64,000 nt of DNA from Flavobacterium aquidurense (GTDB lineage: Bacteria > Bacteroidota > Bacteroidia > Flavobacteriales > Flavobacteriaceae). The position numbers and the translations under genes are program-made. Shown in pieces: positions 1-8,660 of this stretch. Under the pieces are notes generated by a model. The model did no database searches, was not told where the DNA came from, and saw nothing but the letters and a program-made list of their open reading frames with translations. Numbering within the stretch: the first letter of the stretch is position 1; each line of letters begins with the position of its first letter. Location: NCBI GenBank assembly GCA_900107365.1, contig FNPS01000001.1:248001-312000 (forward strand), given 5' to 3'.

Positions 1-8
1 ATAACTTT

Positions 9-416
9 TTAGCGTGTTGCAACGCTTGTATTTTTGTTGTAGAAACCTGCTTTGTAAACTGATGAAACTGCTTTTTTTGATAAAACAGAAGTTTCATCAG
101 TAATAATAATTTCATGTTTTACTTTTTTTACATTATCTTCAACTTCCAGATAGTAAGTTCCTTCCGGAAATTCTTCTAAGCTAAAAGTTCTCAAAATTCC
201 ATCTTTACCTGAAGCATTTTCAGAATAAATTAGATTACCATCTTTGTCATAAATAGCCAAGCTTGCCTTTTTCACCTGATTAAGGGCAAATGTGATCAGC
301 TTTCCATTTGTTTTTAAAACATGAAGGTTAAAATCTTCATTCCCGTCGATTGCATAAGTACTCATTCCTGTGAAAAGCACCGCACATACTAAACTTAATT
401 TTAAAATCTTTTTCAT
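9..416 (-). CDS. Small secreted protein, tandem paralogue 1
   Basis: 135-residue exported protein with a signal peptide that ends near the TYA-IDG junction (about residue 22). The mature part is a short beta-rich domain; its core (LAIYDKDGNLIY, then EFPEGTYYLEVED) resembles the Ig-like fold of DUF3244 proteins and type IX secretion C-terminal domains, but here it makes up nearly the whole protein. The C-terminal tail (SSVYKAGFYNKNTSVATR) is conserved in the two paralogues to its right. It is the most downstream and somewhat diverged member of a three-gene tandem array. Function is unknown; a surface or periplasmic role is inferred from the signal peptide only. Confidence 0.85.
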   Translation of the reverse strand: MKKILKLSLVCAVLFTGMSTYAIDGNEDFNLHVLKTNGKLITFALNQVKKASLAIYDKDGNLIYSENASGKDGILRTFSLEEFPEGTYYLEVEDNVKKVKHEIIITDETSVLSKKAVSSVYKAGFYNKNTSVATR

Positions 417-455
417 GGCATTAGTTTTTAAATTAATAGTTCTAATTCTCTGATG

Positions 456-542
456 CTAAATTACTTAAGTTGTAGGGTTTTTTACACAACTCTATTCTCC
501 AATTTAGATGCTGTATTCTCATTTACGAAACCGTTATAGGTT
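456..542 (-). promoter_or_regulatory. Promoter and candidate operator of paralogue 1
   Basis: On the minus strand a -7 box TAATTTAG (complement 456-463) is preceded, 23 bases away, by TTG (complement 487-489), close to the Bacteroidota TTG/TAnnTTTG promoter. Farther upstream is the palindrome AACC-GTTATA-GGTT (529-542), centred about 72 bases from the -7 box. Box, spacer length and palindrome spacing are the same in all three paralogues. Operator function is inferred from conservation. Confidence 0.55.
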
Positions 543-787
543 AAAAATTGAATTATTTTTATCGTTTTAGTTAATTCACTTATTATTTTTTAATGTTTTT
601 CCTTCTTTAACTAAATGTAAAATCTTCTGTATTTCTTACAAAAAGTTACTTTAAAATTAACCGCAAGGAATGCCAGGTTTTTATATTTCAAGCTTTATAA
701 AAACGAAAAAGTTTGCAAAGCTTTATCAATAAAACTTTGCGAACTTTGCATAATTCTTTGCGAACTTTGCGTTAAGTAGGAAACAAA

Positions 788-821
788 AAAAACAGCTCAA
801 TAACCACAAAGAGCTGTTTAT
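788..821 (-). terminator. Terminator of paralogue 2
   Basis: Inverted repeat AAACAGCTC (790-798) and GAGCTGTTT (811-819) flanked by an A-run on the plus strand, which reads as a U-run after a hairpin for minus-strand transcription. It lies about 70 bases past the stop of paralogue 2. Confidence 0.6.
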
Positions 822-890
822 AAACAATCACGTTTTTACTTTACTAACTATCTAACCTCATTTTTATACTTTATGAGAGTATAAACTTTT

Positions 891-1292
891 TTAGCGTACT
901 GCTACGCTTGTATTTTTTGCAGCATCTTTATATACTGATGAAATTGCTTTTGATGATAAAACCGAAGCATCATCAGTAATTGTAATTTCATGTCTCACTT
1001 TTTTCACACTGTCTTCTACTTCTAAGATGTAAGTTCCTTCTGGAAATTCTTCGAAGCTGAAAGTTCTTAAGATTCCATCTTTACCAGAAGCATTTTCAGA
1101 ATATAGTACAGAACCATCTTTGTCATAAATAGTTAGAGTTGCTTTCTTAACCTGGTTAAGTGCAAAAGTCACTAGTTTTCCATTTCCTTTTAATACATGA
1201 AGGTTAAAATCTTCATTCCCGTCAATTGCATAAGTACTCATTCCTGTGAAAAGCACTGCACATACTAAACTCAATTTTAAAATCTTTTTCAT
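891..1292 (-). CDS. Small secreted protein, tandem paralogue 2
   Basis: 133-residue exported protein. Its signal peptide is identical to that of paralogue 1, and the beta-rich mature domain is highly similar (LTIYDKDGSVLY, EFPEGTYILEVED). The differences fall mostly in the second half and just before the shared NTSVAVR end. It is followed by its own hairpin terminator, so it is probably a monocistronic unit. Function unknown. Confidence 0.85.
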   Translation of the reverse strand: MKKILKLSLVCAVLFTGMSTYAIDGNEDFNLHVLKGNGKLVTFALNQVKKATLTIYDKDGSVLYSENASGKDGILRTFSFEEFPEGTYILEVEDSVKKVRHEITITDDASVLSSKAISSVYKDAAKNTSVAVR

Positions 1293-1331
1293 GGCATTAG
1301 TTTTTTAATTAATAGTTCTAATTCTCTGATG

Positions 1332-1418
1332 CTAAATTACTTCTCATTTACGTTTTTCAGCACAACTCTATTTTCCAATTTCGATGCTGTATTCTCATTT
1401 ACGAAACCGTTATAGGTT
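1332..1418 (-). promoter_or_regulatory. Promoter and candidate operator of paralogue 2
   Basis: Minus-strand TAATTTAG (complement 1332-1339), 23-base spacer, TTG (complement 1363-1365), then the palindrome AACC-GTTATA-GGTT at 1405-1418. The geometry matches copies 1 and 3 although the spacer sequence between the two boxes differs, which argues for selection rather than only recent duplication. Confidence 0.55.
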
Positions 1419-1670
1419 AAAATTTGAATTATTTTTAGCGTTTTAGCAAAATAGCCTATTATTTTTCAACGTTTTGTAGTGTTTAATAAAATGTAAAATT
1501 ATCTGTATTTCTTACAAAAAGGTTGGCTTTGAGATTTAACTGCAAAGTGCGCAAGGTTTTTTTTATATACCGGATTTTATACAAACGAAAAGTTCGCAAA
1601 GCTTTATCAATAAAACTTTGCGAACTTTGAGTAACTCTTTGCGAACTTTGCGGTTAAGTACGAAACAAAA

Positions 1671-1704
1671 AAAAACAGCTCAATAACCACAAAGAGCTGT
1701 TTTT
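1671..1704 (-). terminator. Terminator of paralogue 3
   Basis: AAACAGCTC (1673-1681) pairs with GAGCTGTTT (1694-1702), next to an A-run on the plus strand. It is nearly identical to the hairpin at 788-821. Confidence 0.6.
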
Positions 1705-1776
1705 AAAACTTTTCAGTTTTTAAACTTTACTAACTATCTAACCTCATTTTTATACTTTATGAGAGTATAAACTTTT

Positions 1777-2190
1777 TTAGCGTACTGCTACGCTTGTATT
1801 TTTTGCAGAAGAATCTGCTTTATAAACTGATGAAACTGCTTTTGATGATAAAAATGAAGAATCATCAGTAACTGTAATTTCATGTTTTACTTTTTTTGAA
1901 TTGTCTTCAACTTCTAAGATATAAGTTCCAGCTGGAAATTCTTCGAAGCTAAAAGTTCTTAAAATTCCATCTTGACCTGTAGCTTTTTCAAAATAAAGTA
2001 CAGAACCATCTTTATCATATATAGTTAAACTTGCTTTTTTAACCTGGTTAAGAGCAAAAGTTACTGTTTTACCGTTTCCGTTTCCTTTTAATACATGAAG
2101 GTTTAAATCGTCATTACCATCAATTGCATAAGTGCTCATTCCTGTAAAAAGTACTGCACATACTAAACTTAATTTTAAAATCTTTTTCAT
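1777..2190 (-). CDS. Small secreted protein, tandem paralogue 3
   Basis: 137 residues when started at the MKKILKL methionine that aligns with the two paralogues; an in-frame ATG two codons earlier (to 2196) is possible but unsupported by the alignment. Signal peptide is the same as in paralogues 1 and 2. The mature domain carries a small insertion (an extra GN pair in KGNGNGKTV) and the shared NTSVAVR C-terminus. It is the copy closest to the divergent AraC-type gene, 450 bp away. Function unknown. Confidence 0.85.
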   Translation of the reverse strand: MKKILKLSLVCAVLFTGMSTYAIDGNDDLNLHVLKGNGNGKTVTFALNQVKKASLTIYDKDGSVLYFEKATGQDGILRTFSFEEFPAGTYILEVEDNSKKVKHEITVTDDSSFLSSKAVSSVYKADSSAKNTSVAVR

Positions 2191-2230
2191 AATCATTATT
2201 GCTTTAAATTATTAGTTCCTTTTTCTGATG

Positions 2231-2317
2231 CTAAATTACTTCAGTGGTTGCTTTTTTTTCACAACTCTATTTGCCGATTTATGTGCTATATTCTCATTTA
2301 CGAAACCGTTATAGGTT
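2231..2317 (-). promoter_or_regulatory. Promoter and candidate operator of paralogue 3
   Basis: Minus-strand TAATTTAG (complement 2231-2238), 23-base spacer, TTG (complement 2262-2264) and palindrome AACC-GTTATA-GGTT (2304-2317). Same spacing as in the other two paralogues. Confidence 0.55.
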
Positions 2318-2565
2318 AAAATTTGAATTATTAGAGGTGTTTTGGTTAATTCGGTCGTTATTTTTCAATGATTTTTTATTTTTTAACATTTTTCAAATAT
2401 TCTAACATTCTTACAAAAATGCTTTATACATATAAAAACAGGAGATTAAATACGATATATTGAAAAAATCTGTCATAAAAATACGGGTCTGAAAAAAAAT
2501 AGCGAAATCAGCACTTTTTTGACTTACAAGCAGAGTAGGAAATCGTGATAAATTCTCAGTTGCGA

Positions 2566-2607
2566 AACCGTTATAGGTTAAAATATGAATTATTTTAGGT
2601 ATTTTTG
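2566..2607 (+). promoter_or_regulatory. Promoter and candidate operator of the AraC gene
   Basis: Palindrome AACC-GTTATA-GGTT (2566-2579) followed 20 bases later by a perfect -7 box TATTTTTG (2600-2607), with the ATG 33 bases beyond. Here the palindrome abuts the -33 position, whereas at the paralogues it lies far upstream. Close placement could mean autoregulation; this is inferred. Confidence 0.5.
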
Positions 2608-2640
2608 TTAAATTTGCTATTATAATTTAAAGATATTATC

Positions 2641-3513
2641 ATGAAGACTATAGCCCCAGCTCTTGAAGTGATATCAAACTCATACGGAAGTTCTTTTACC
2701 TACACTAAACACGCCGAAAAGACCAATAGTAAAGCTCATTTATGGCATTATCATCCCGAAATTGAGTTGGTTTATATTAACGGTGGGGCAGGAAAAAGAC
2801 AGATAGGAAGCCATGTTTCTTATTATACGAATGGTAGTTTGATGCTGATAGGTGCTAATTTACCTCATTGCGGTTTTACCAATGAGTTGACAGGAAATAT
2901 AAATGAAACTGTTATTCATATTAAACCTGAATTTTTAGGGAATGACTTTTTTGTAGCTCCGGAGATGCGAAGAGTTCAAAATATTTTGACACAGTCTAAA
3001 GGAGGAATTGCTTTTGGAGGTAAAACTAAAAAGCAAATTGGAGAGAAAATTGAAAAGATGGAAAACCAGCTTCCGTTTCAACGTTTGCTAACTCTTTTAA
3101 GTATTTTAGATGAACTTGAAGCATCAGAAGAATACACGGTTCTTAATGCAGATGGTTTCTCACTAGAATTGAACACGCAGGATAATGACCGAATGAAAAT
3201 GATTTTTAATTTTGTGAAAGATCATTTTCAGGAATCAATTGCTATCGATGAAGTTTCTAGCATGGTTAGTATGACGACACCATCATTTTGCAGGTATTTC
3301 AAGAAAATTTCGAATAAAACATTTACTGAATTTGTCAATGAATATCGTTTGGTGCATGCTTCTAAACTTTTGGCAGAGAAACCAATTAGTATTAATGAGG
3401 TTTGTTACGAAAGTGGTTTCAATAATTTCAGCCATTTTAGTAAATCATTTAAACAATATACTGGTGTAAGTGCGTCGCAATACCGTCACGAACACAAGAT
3501 TATAATTAGTTAA
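2641..3513 (+). CDS. AraC-family transcriptional regulator
   Basis: 290 residues. The N-terminal half is a cupin-type sensor domain (about 15-110, with the HLWHYHPEIELVYI strand typical of this class). The C-terminal hundred residues are two helix-turn-helix units of AraC/XylS type (CRYFKKISNKTFTEFVNEYR, then CYESGFNNFSHFSKSFKQYT). Such proteins usually bind a small sugar-like ligand and activate nearby genes. The upstream region carries the same palindrome as the three secreted-protein genes to the left, so these and the regulator itself are its likeliest targets; the M13 peptidase gene downstream is another possibility. Ligand unknown. Confidence 0.93.
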   Translation: MKTIAPALEVISNSYGSSFTYTKHAEKTNSKAHLWHYHPEIELVYINGGAGKRQIGSHVSYYTNGSLMLIGANLPHCGFTNELTGNINETVIHIKPEFLGNDFFVAPEMRRVQNILTQSKGGIAFGGKTKKQIGEKIEKMENQLPFQRLLTLLSILDELEASEEYTVLNADGFSLELNTQDNDRMKMIFNFVKDHFQESIAIDEVSSMVSMTTPSFCRYFKKISNKTFTEFVNEYRLVHASKLLAEKPISINEVCYESGFNNFSHFSKSFKQYTGVSASQYRHEHKIIIS

Positions 3514-3625
3514 GCCATTCTTTTATAAGGTTAAAAAACATATATTTACGTTGTTATTAGTTGCGAATTGTACTAATAATATCGTAAATATTTGCTTTTA
3601 ATATAACCACCAAATTTATAACTGA

Positions 3626-5662
3626 ATGAATTTATTTAAAAAACCTGCCGTATTTCTTATCATTGGAATTACCTTTTTAAGCTGCACCAAAAAAGAAGCA
3701 GCATTTTCAGATCCGTTAATTACGAATCGTGATACTACAATTAGTCCGGCAACGGATTTTTTTAATTATGCCAATAATGGCTGGTTTAAAAAACATCCAA
3801 TTGCAAATACAGACAGTAGTAATGGTATCATGAGAAATGTTGTTGATACAATCAACGCACAAATTAAAAGTATTTGCGAAAAAGCAGCAAAAGATGAATC
3901 TGCCGTCAAAGGAAGCAACAAGCAAAAAATTGGTGATTTTTATGCTTCAGGAATGGATACTGTTGCCATTGAAAAAGCAGGTTTGTCTCCACTAAATTCC
4001 GAAATCCAAAAAATAAATGAAATTACCAATGTGGATGGCATTGTAAATACAATTGCCCATCTACATACGGTAGGATTAACTCCGGTTTTTTCATTTGATG
4101 TTTATCAGGATGATAAAATAAGTACAAAATATGCATTGTACTTTTCACAAGATGGTCTTGGTATGGGACAGCGGGATTTTTACCTCGAATCAGATAAAAG
4201 AAACACAGAAATAAGAACAGCTTATACATCACATCTTAAAACGATGATGCGATTTATGGGAGAAGATGAATCGGTTGCGGGAAAAAGCGCAGCAACTGTT
4301 CTAAAATTGGAAACTGAATTAGCAAAATCATCGAGAAAATTAGAATTGCTTCGTGATCCTGCAAAGAACTACAACAAACTTACAGTTGATCAGTTTAATG
4401 CACTTACACCAAATATTGACTGGAAAAAAGTGCTTCCTATTTTAGGAATAGCAAAAGCTGATACTGTTATTGTTGGTCAGCCGGAATTTTTTAAGGCATT
4501 TAACAGCACTTTAAAAAATTACACAATCGAGGAATGGAAGACCTATTTAAAATGGAATCTCATCAATTCTTATGCGCCATATTTAAATGCCGCAATAGAA
4601 AAAGAGAATTTCAAATTTTATTCTACTGTAATGATTGGTGTCTCAACTCAAAAGCCTCGATGGAAAAGAGTAGTGGGAAAAACAGATCAGTATCTGGGAG
4701 AATTGGTTGGTCAGGTTTATGTTACTGATTATATGCCAAAAGGTGTGAAAGAAAAACTATTGGAAGTTGGTAATAATATTCGCGATGTATTCGCTTCTCA
4801 CATCAAAAAATTAGATTGGATGAGTGAAGCCACTAAGCAAAAGGCATTGCATAAACTGAGTAAAATTGTAATGAAATTAGGCTATCCTGATAAATGGAAA
4901 GACATGAGTTCCTTAGTAATAGACAGAAAATCGTATTGTAGAAATGTAATGCAAACCAAAATTTGGGAATATAAATATATGATTAACAAATTTGGCAAAC
5001 CTGTTGACAGAAACGAATGGATCATGCAGCCACAAACGTATAATGCCTATTATAATCCGAGTAATAATGAAATTGTTATTCCGGCTTGTAATATTATAGT
5101 GCCAGGTTATGAAGGTCGTTTACCAGACGATGCTATATTATATGGTGTAATTGGTGGTTCTTTCTTCGGACATGAAATTACACACGGATTTGATGATCAG
5201 GGAAGTCAATATGATGAAAAAGGAAATCTGAATAATTGGTGGACAGCAGAAGATTTGAAAAAATTTAAAGCTAAAACCAAATTGATTGTTTCGCAATACA
5301 ATAAATTTACAATTCTTGGTAAAAATGTAAACGGAGAAGCTACTCAGGGTGAAAATATTGCCGATTTAGGTGGAGTGGTTATGGGCTACGAAGCGTTTCA
5401 AAAAACCGAGCAATATAAAAAGAATGAAAAAATAAGTGGACTAACTCCTGATCAGCGTTATTTTCTGGCGTATGCTTATTCGTGGATGGTAAACAGAAGA
5501 GATGAATCAAAAATTAATCTAATTACAACCGATGTCCATTCTCCGGAACAATTTAGAGTAAACGGACCAGTAAGTAATATTCCTGAATTTTACAAAGCAT
5601 TCAATGTCAAAGAGGGAGATAAAATGTATCAGCCAGATAATTTGCGTGTCACAATCTGGTAG
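3626..5662 (+). CDS. M13 family metallopeptidase (PepO/neprilysin-like lipoprotein)
   Basis: 678-residue zinc endopeptidase of the neprilysin family. The N-terminus is a lipoprotein signal (lipobox FLSC near residue 20), so the enzyme is probably membrane-anchored facing the periplasm or the outside. The zinc site is HEITH (about 516-520), with the third ligand in GENIADLGG (about 576), both in the expected order. The conserved NAYYNPSNNEIVIPA substrate-binding strand precedes them. The length fits the family. It stands alone with its own terminator; the gene after it is separated by 329 bp. The family cleaves oligopeptides up to a few kDa. Confidence 0.95.
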   Translation: MNLFKKPAVFLIIGITFLSCTKKEAAFSDPLITNRDTTISPATDFFNYANNGWFKKHPIANTDSSNGIMRNVVDTINAQIKSICEKAAKDESAVKGSNKQKIGDFYASGMDTVAIEKAGLSPLNSEIQKINEITNVDGIVNTIAHLHTVGLTPVFSFDVYQDDKISTKYALYFSQDGLGMGQRDFYLESDKRNTEIRTAYTSHLKTMMRFMGEDESVAGKSAATVLKLETELAKSSRKLELLRDPAKNYNKLTVDQFNALTPNIDWKKVLPILGIAKADTVIVGQPEFFKAFNSTLKNYTIEEWKTYLKWNLINSYAPYLNAAIEKENFKFYSTVMIGVSTQKPRWKRVVGKTDQYLGELVGQVYVTDYMPKGVKEKLLEVGNNIRDVFASHIKKLDWMSEATKQKALHKLSKIVMKLGYPDKWKDMSSLVIDRKSYCRNVMQTKIWEYKYMINKFGKPVDRNEWIMQPQTYNAYYNPSNNEIVIPACNIIVPGYEGRLPDDAILYGVIGGSFFGHEITHGFDDQGSQYDEKGNLNNWWTAEDLKKFKAKTKLIVSQYNKFTILGKNVNGEATQGENIADLGGVVMGYEAFQKTEQYKKNEKISGLTPDQRYFLAYAYSWMVNRRDESKINLITTDVHSPEQFRVNGPVSNIPEFYKAFNVKEGDKMYQPDNLRVTIW

Positions 5663-5683
5663 AAAAATAAATATTCATAAAGT

Positions 5684-5713
5684 AAAAACCATTCGTGACA
5701 GCGAATGGTTTTT
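5684..5713 (+). terminator. Terminator after the M13 peptidase
   Basis: 12-bp perfect stem AAAAACCATTCG / CGAATGGTTTTT with a 6-base loop followed by T residues, 22 bases past the stop codon. Confidence 0.8.
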
Positions 5714-5991
5714 TATTGCCACAGATTTTAACTGTTTTTTGCCATGAATTTCATTAATTAATTTTAGTATCGTCTGAGATAAAAAAGATACAGATTTGAA
5801 ATGATTGTAAAGATTAAGTAAAACAATTTAATTCGTGAAAATTCGTGGAAACCTTTAATAATCTATATAATCATTTTTATCTGTGGCAAAAAAAATATAG
5901 GTAATAGTACCAATAAAAAACGGGTCGGATTTTTCATATAATTTATTCGGAAAAAAGTATATTTACAATCCCTAATCAAAAAAAGATCAAT
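5714..5991. repeat. Intergenic repeat-rich stretch with distant inverted repeat
   Basis: TTGCCACAGAT near 5716-5726 and its complement ATCTGTGGCAA near 5879-5889 bracket a region that contains AATTCGTGAAAATTCGTGG. The same CACAGATT and AATTCGTG words occur in other gaps of this window (36650-36725, 40885-40990, 58890-58915). No coding potential seen. A TATATTTA sequence near 5958 could be a weak -7 box for the esterase gene. Confidence 0.5.
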
Positions 5992-6861
5992 ATGAAAAAC
6001 CTTAAAATTTTAGTATTTACAGCTTTTTTGTGTATCTCGTCTCTGAGTTATGCGGCAAAAGTTGATACTTTACAAATTGCCAGTACAGCGATGAGCAAAA
6101 CCTACAAAGCTGCAGTTGTATTGCCAAATTCTTATGCAAAAAGCAAATCGGCATTTCCTGTTATGTATTTGCTTCACGGTGCTTATGGGCATTTTAGTGA
6201 TTGGTTGAAAAACACACCCAATAAAAAATTAGTTCAGGGATTATCTGATCAATACAATATAATTATTGTAATGCCTGAAGGCGAGACTTTTAGTTTTTAT
6301 CTGGATAGTCCGGTAAATAAAGAAAGTCAGTTTGAGACATTCATTACACAAGAAGTTATTCAGAAAGTAGATAAAACATACAGAACAATTAGCAATAGAA
6401 ACGGAAGAGTAATTACCGGCCTTTCGATGGGTGGACACGGTGCACTTTATTTATCAGCCAAGCATCCGGATTTATTTTGTGCGGCCGGAAGCATGAGCGG
6501 AGCAGTAGATATGAGTACAATGTTAAATCGCGAATCATCAGCCCAGGTTGTCAAATTAATGCAGCCTGTTTTTGGAGATAAAAGCGACAGCTCAGAAATG
6601 TATGCAAAATATGCTGTTATGAATATGCTAGATAGAATAAAGGAAAATAAATTGCCTTTAATTATCGATTGTGGTGTTGATGATTTTTTAATAGAGCCAA
6701 ATCGTGAATTGCACCGAAGATTAGTTTATAATAAAGTAGAACACGATTATACGGAACGCCCAGGAGCGCATACATGGGATTATTGGGAGAACTCGCTTCC
6801 GTATCATGCCTTATTTTTTAATAAAATACTCCTTAAAAATCAGCTTGTTGCTAAAAAATAA
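5992..6861 (+). CDS. Secreted alpha/beta-hydrolase esterase
   Basis: 289 residues with a signal peptide ending near SYAAKV. It belongs to the esterase D / antigen-85-like group (PF00756): PVMYLLHGAYG forms the oxyanion-hole strand, the nucleophile serine sits in GLSMGG (about residue 145), an acid in DCGVDDF, and the histidine in GAHTWDYW (about 260). Family members include feruloyl and acetylxylan esterases and S-formylglutathione hydrolases; the export signal favours a carbohydrate-ester substrate. The substrate cannot be read from the sequence. Confidence 0.9.
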   Translation: MKNLKILVFTAFLCISSLSYAAKVDTLQIASTAMSKTYKAAVVLPNSYAKSKSAFPVMYLLHGAYGHFSDWLKNTPNKKLVQGLSDQYNIIIVMPEGETFSFYLDSPVNKESQFETFITQEVIQKVDKTYRTISNRNGRVITGLSMGGHGALYLSAKHPDLFCAAGSMSGAVDMSTMLNRESSAQVVKLMQPVFGDKSDSSEMYAKYAVMNMLDRIKENKLPLIIDCGVDDFLIEPNRELHRRLVYNKVEHDYTERPGAHTWDYWENSLPYHALFFNKILLKNQLVAKK

Positions 6862-6953
6862 TTATTTTTTTTGCAAAGAGAAGACCAAATTATTTTTTTG
6901 GTTTGGTTTTTGGGAGTACCTTTATATATAAAACCTTTAAAAATAAAATTGTT

Positions 6954-7475
6954 ATGAAAAAGATACTTACCCTTTTTGCACTTGTTGGATTAATTGTATT
7001 TTCAAGCTGTGAAGGACCAGAAGGGCCTCCGGGACAAGATGGATTACTGGCAGAAGCTTTTGAAATTAAAAATGTTAATTTGACTAGAATTACAAATACT
7101 CATTATGAGTATGCTAATAACTTTAAACCATTTGTTGGAGGTAATTTGTTTGATGATGAAACTGTTTTAATCTATAGATTAACAGATTTAACTAACTCAG
7201 GTGCTCCAGTCTGGCAGCTAATACCAAAAACAACTAATTATGACAATGGAGATGTTGCTGATTATTTCTTTGATTTTAGTAAAGAGGATTTTGTGATTTC
7301 AGTTATAGCTTCTTTTAATTTGGCTACACAAACAGATTTGATAAATAATCAAACTTACAGAGTTGTAATTATTCCTTCGGCTTTAGCTAAATCAGTTACT
7401 AATAAGAATAATTATTTAGAAGTGATGAACACTTTGAAATTAAATGAAAGTGAAATAAAAACAGTTAAGTTCTAA
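6954..7475 (+). CDS. Small lipoprotein with a collagen-like GPP/GQDG start
   Basis: 173 residues from the ATG at 6954; a longer open frame from 6903 has no signal sequence at its start and is rejected. The signal ends in a lipobox (FSSC), followed directly by EGPEGPPGQDG, a very short collagen-like tract seen at the N-terminus of many Bacteroidota lipoproteins. The rest is a beta-rich domain that I do not recognise. It probably sits on the outer membrane; function unknown. A strong shared terminator follows. Confidence 0.85.
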   Translation: MKKILTLFALVGLIVFSSCEGPEGPPGQDGLLAEAFEIKNVNLTRITNTHYEYANNFKPFVGGNLFDDETVLIYRLTDLTNSGAPVWQLIPKTTNYDNGDVADYFFDFSKEDFVISVIASFNLATQTDLINNQTYRVVIIPSALAKSVTNKNNYLEVMNTLKLNESEIKTVKF

Positions 7476-7493
7476 TCTTAGAAATAAGTAATA

Positions 7494-7525
7494 AAAAAAG
7501 GAGATCATTTGATCTCCTTTTTTTT
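7494..7525. terminator. Bidirectional terminator
   Basis: AAAAAAAGGAGATCA / TGATCTCCTTTTTTT with a 2-base loop, between convergent genes; A and T runs on both sides let it serve both strands. Confidence 0.85.
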
Positions 7526-7546
7526 ATTACTATATGTTCCGAAAAA

Positions 7547-8512
7547 TTAATCCAGATCTAAATCTGTAAGTTCTTTCTCTTTTCCAAATTTAAGAGAAAC
7601 CAAAATCCCCACTAAAAGCGAAAGTGCAATAAATCCTAATGAAGCCCATTCAGGAACAATAAAGAAATCGTGTAGAAGCATTTTTAATCCAACAAAGGCT
7701 AAAATAGCAACTAAGCTGTATTCTAAATAGCTGAATTTTGCCAGCATATTGGCAAGGAAAAAGTACATAGAACGTAATCCAAGAATCGCAAAAATATTAG
7801 AACTAAAAACTAAAAACGGATCAGAAGTAATTGCCAGAATTGCCGGAACACTGTCTACAGCAAAAAGCACATCCATAACCTCAATAACAATTAAAGCTAC
7901 AAATAAAGGCGTTGCGGCTCTTTTTGCAGTTTTGGTTGAAATGAAAAAATTCTCTCCATCCATTTCAGCTGTAATCGGAATAACTTTTCCTAATGCTTTG
8001 TATACGAAAGAATCTTTTGGATGAAAATCTTCATCTTCGCCAGAAAACAACATTTTTACAGCGGTAAAAAGAAGGAATAAACCAAATATATAAGTAGTCC
8101 AGGTGAATTTATTGATTAACATTACTCCAAAGAAAATCATTAAACCACGGAAAACGATTGCTCCTAAAATTCCCCAGAATAAAACGCGATGCTGGTATTT
8201 TTGCGGAATCTTAAACGAAGCAAAAATAATAGCGATCACAAATATATTATCAACACTCAATGAAAGTTCAATTAAATAACCTGTGATAAACTTCATGGAA
8301 GCAACAGCAGGTTTCAATTGATCCGGATTTGCGATATAATCTGTAGTATATAGCCAATAAATAACTCCTGAAAATGCAAATGATAGTGTCACCCAAATCA
8401 AGGTCCATTTACTTGCTTCTTTGGTACTTATAATGTGAGGTGTTTTGTTAAAAACGCCCAAATCTAAAGCAAGAATAATTATGACGGCTAATAAAAATAA
8501 AATCCAGACCAT
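7547..8512 (-). CDS. TerC/Alx family integral membrane protein
   Basis: 321 residues, strongly hydrophobic, with about nine membrane helices. It carries the acidic intramembrane motifs of the TerC family (LALDLGVFN, SLSVDNIFV, MDVLFAVDSVPAI). The length equals that of E. coli Alx, a pH-induced manganese exporter, and other members are linked to tellurite resistance or metal loading of secreted enzymes. A metal-export role is inferred from the family. It shares the bidirectional terminator with the lipoprotein gene and has no operon partner. Confidence 0.93.
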   Translation of the reverse strand: MVWILFLLAVIIILALDLGVFNKTPHIISTKEASKWTLIWVTLSFAFSGVIYWLYTTDYIANPDQLKPAVASMKFITGYLIELSLSVDNIFVIAIIFASFKIPQKYQHRVLFWGILGAIVFRGLMIFFGVMLINKFTWTTYIFGLFLLFTAVKMLFSGEDEDFHPKDSFVYKALGKVIPITAEMDGENFFISTKTAKRAATPLFVALIVIEVMDVLFAVDSVPAILAITSDPFLVFSSNIFAILGLRSMYFFLANMLAKFSYLEYSLVAILAFVGLKMLLHDFFIVPEWASLGFIALSLLVGILVSLKFGKEKELTDLDLD

Positions 8513-8599
8513 TATGATATTTTTTAAATGATTTACAAAGATAAGTTTTGCAGTTTAACTTAAAAATTAAATTATTAGAAAATTACCTTCAAAATTTAG

Positions 8600-8632
8600 A
8601 AACCTAACAGGTTTTAAAAACCTGTTAGGTTT
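8600..8632. repeat. Palindrome ACCTAACAGG...CCTGTTAGGT
   Basis: AAACCTAACAGGTTTT followed by AAAACCTGTTAGGTTT, almost perfectly self-complementary. A diverged copy sits at about 63213-63243 at the other end of the window, so this is a dispersed intergenic element and not a site specific to its neighbours. Confidence 0.7.
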
Positions 8633-8660
8633 GAGTTAGTCATAATATTATTATATAAAA

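Larger units (their letters stand above)
417..890. other. Intergenic part of tandem unit 1/2
   Basis: 474-bp gap between paralogues 1 and 2. It holds the paralogue 1 promoter/operator, a degenerate hairpin made of the words GTTTGCAAAG and CTTTGCGAAC around 710-745, a second CTTTGCGAAC word after it, and the terminator of paralogue 2. Most of this layout recurs in the next gap (1293-1776), so the duplicated unit includes gene plus spacer. Confidence 0.7.
1293..1776. other. Intergenic part of tandem unit 2/3
   Basis: 484-bp spacer. It contains the paralogue 2 promoter/operator, a perfect 10-bp hairpin (GTTCGCAAAG at 1592-1601 with CTTTGCGAAC at 1616-1625), and the terminator of paralogue 3 at 1671-1704. 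No coding potential seen. Confidence 0.65.
2197..2640. promoter_or_regulatory. Divergent regulatory region, paralogue 3 / AraC gene
   Basis: 444 bp between divergent genes with two copies of the same roughly 45-bp element, at 2291-2332 and 2553-2596. Both contain the AACC-N6-GGTT palindrome. The stretch between them (about 2340-2550) is AT-rich and shows no other structure that I can name. Confidence 0.5.

Noticed and set aside
1..2640. CRISPR array from the repeated 45-bp elements
   Set aside because: Only four copies, spaced hundreds of bases apart and placed at promoters, with no cas genes.
7749..8024. Plus-strand ORF inside the TerC gene
   Set aside because: It is antisense to a highly conserved membrane protein and has no signal, motif or promoter.
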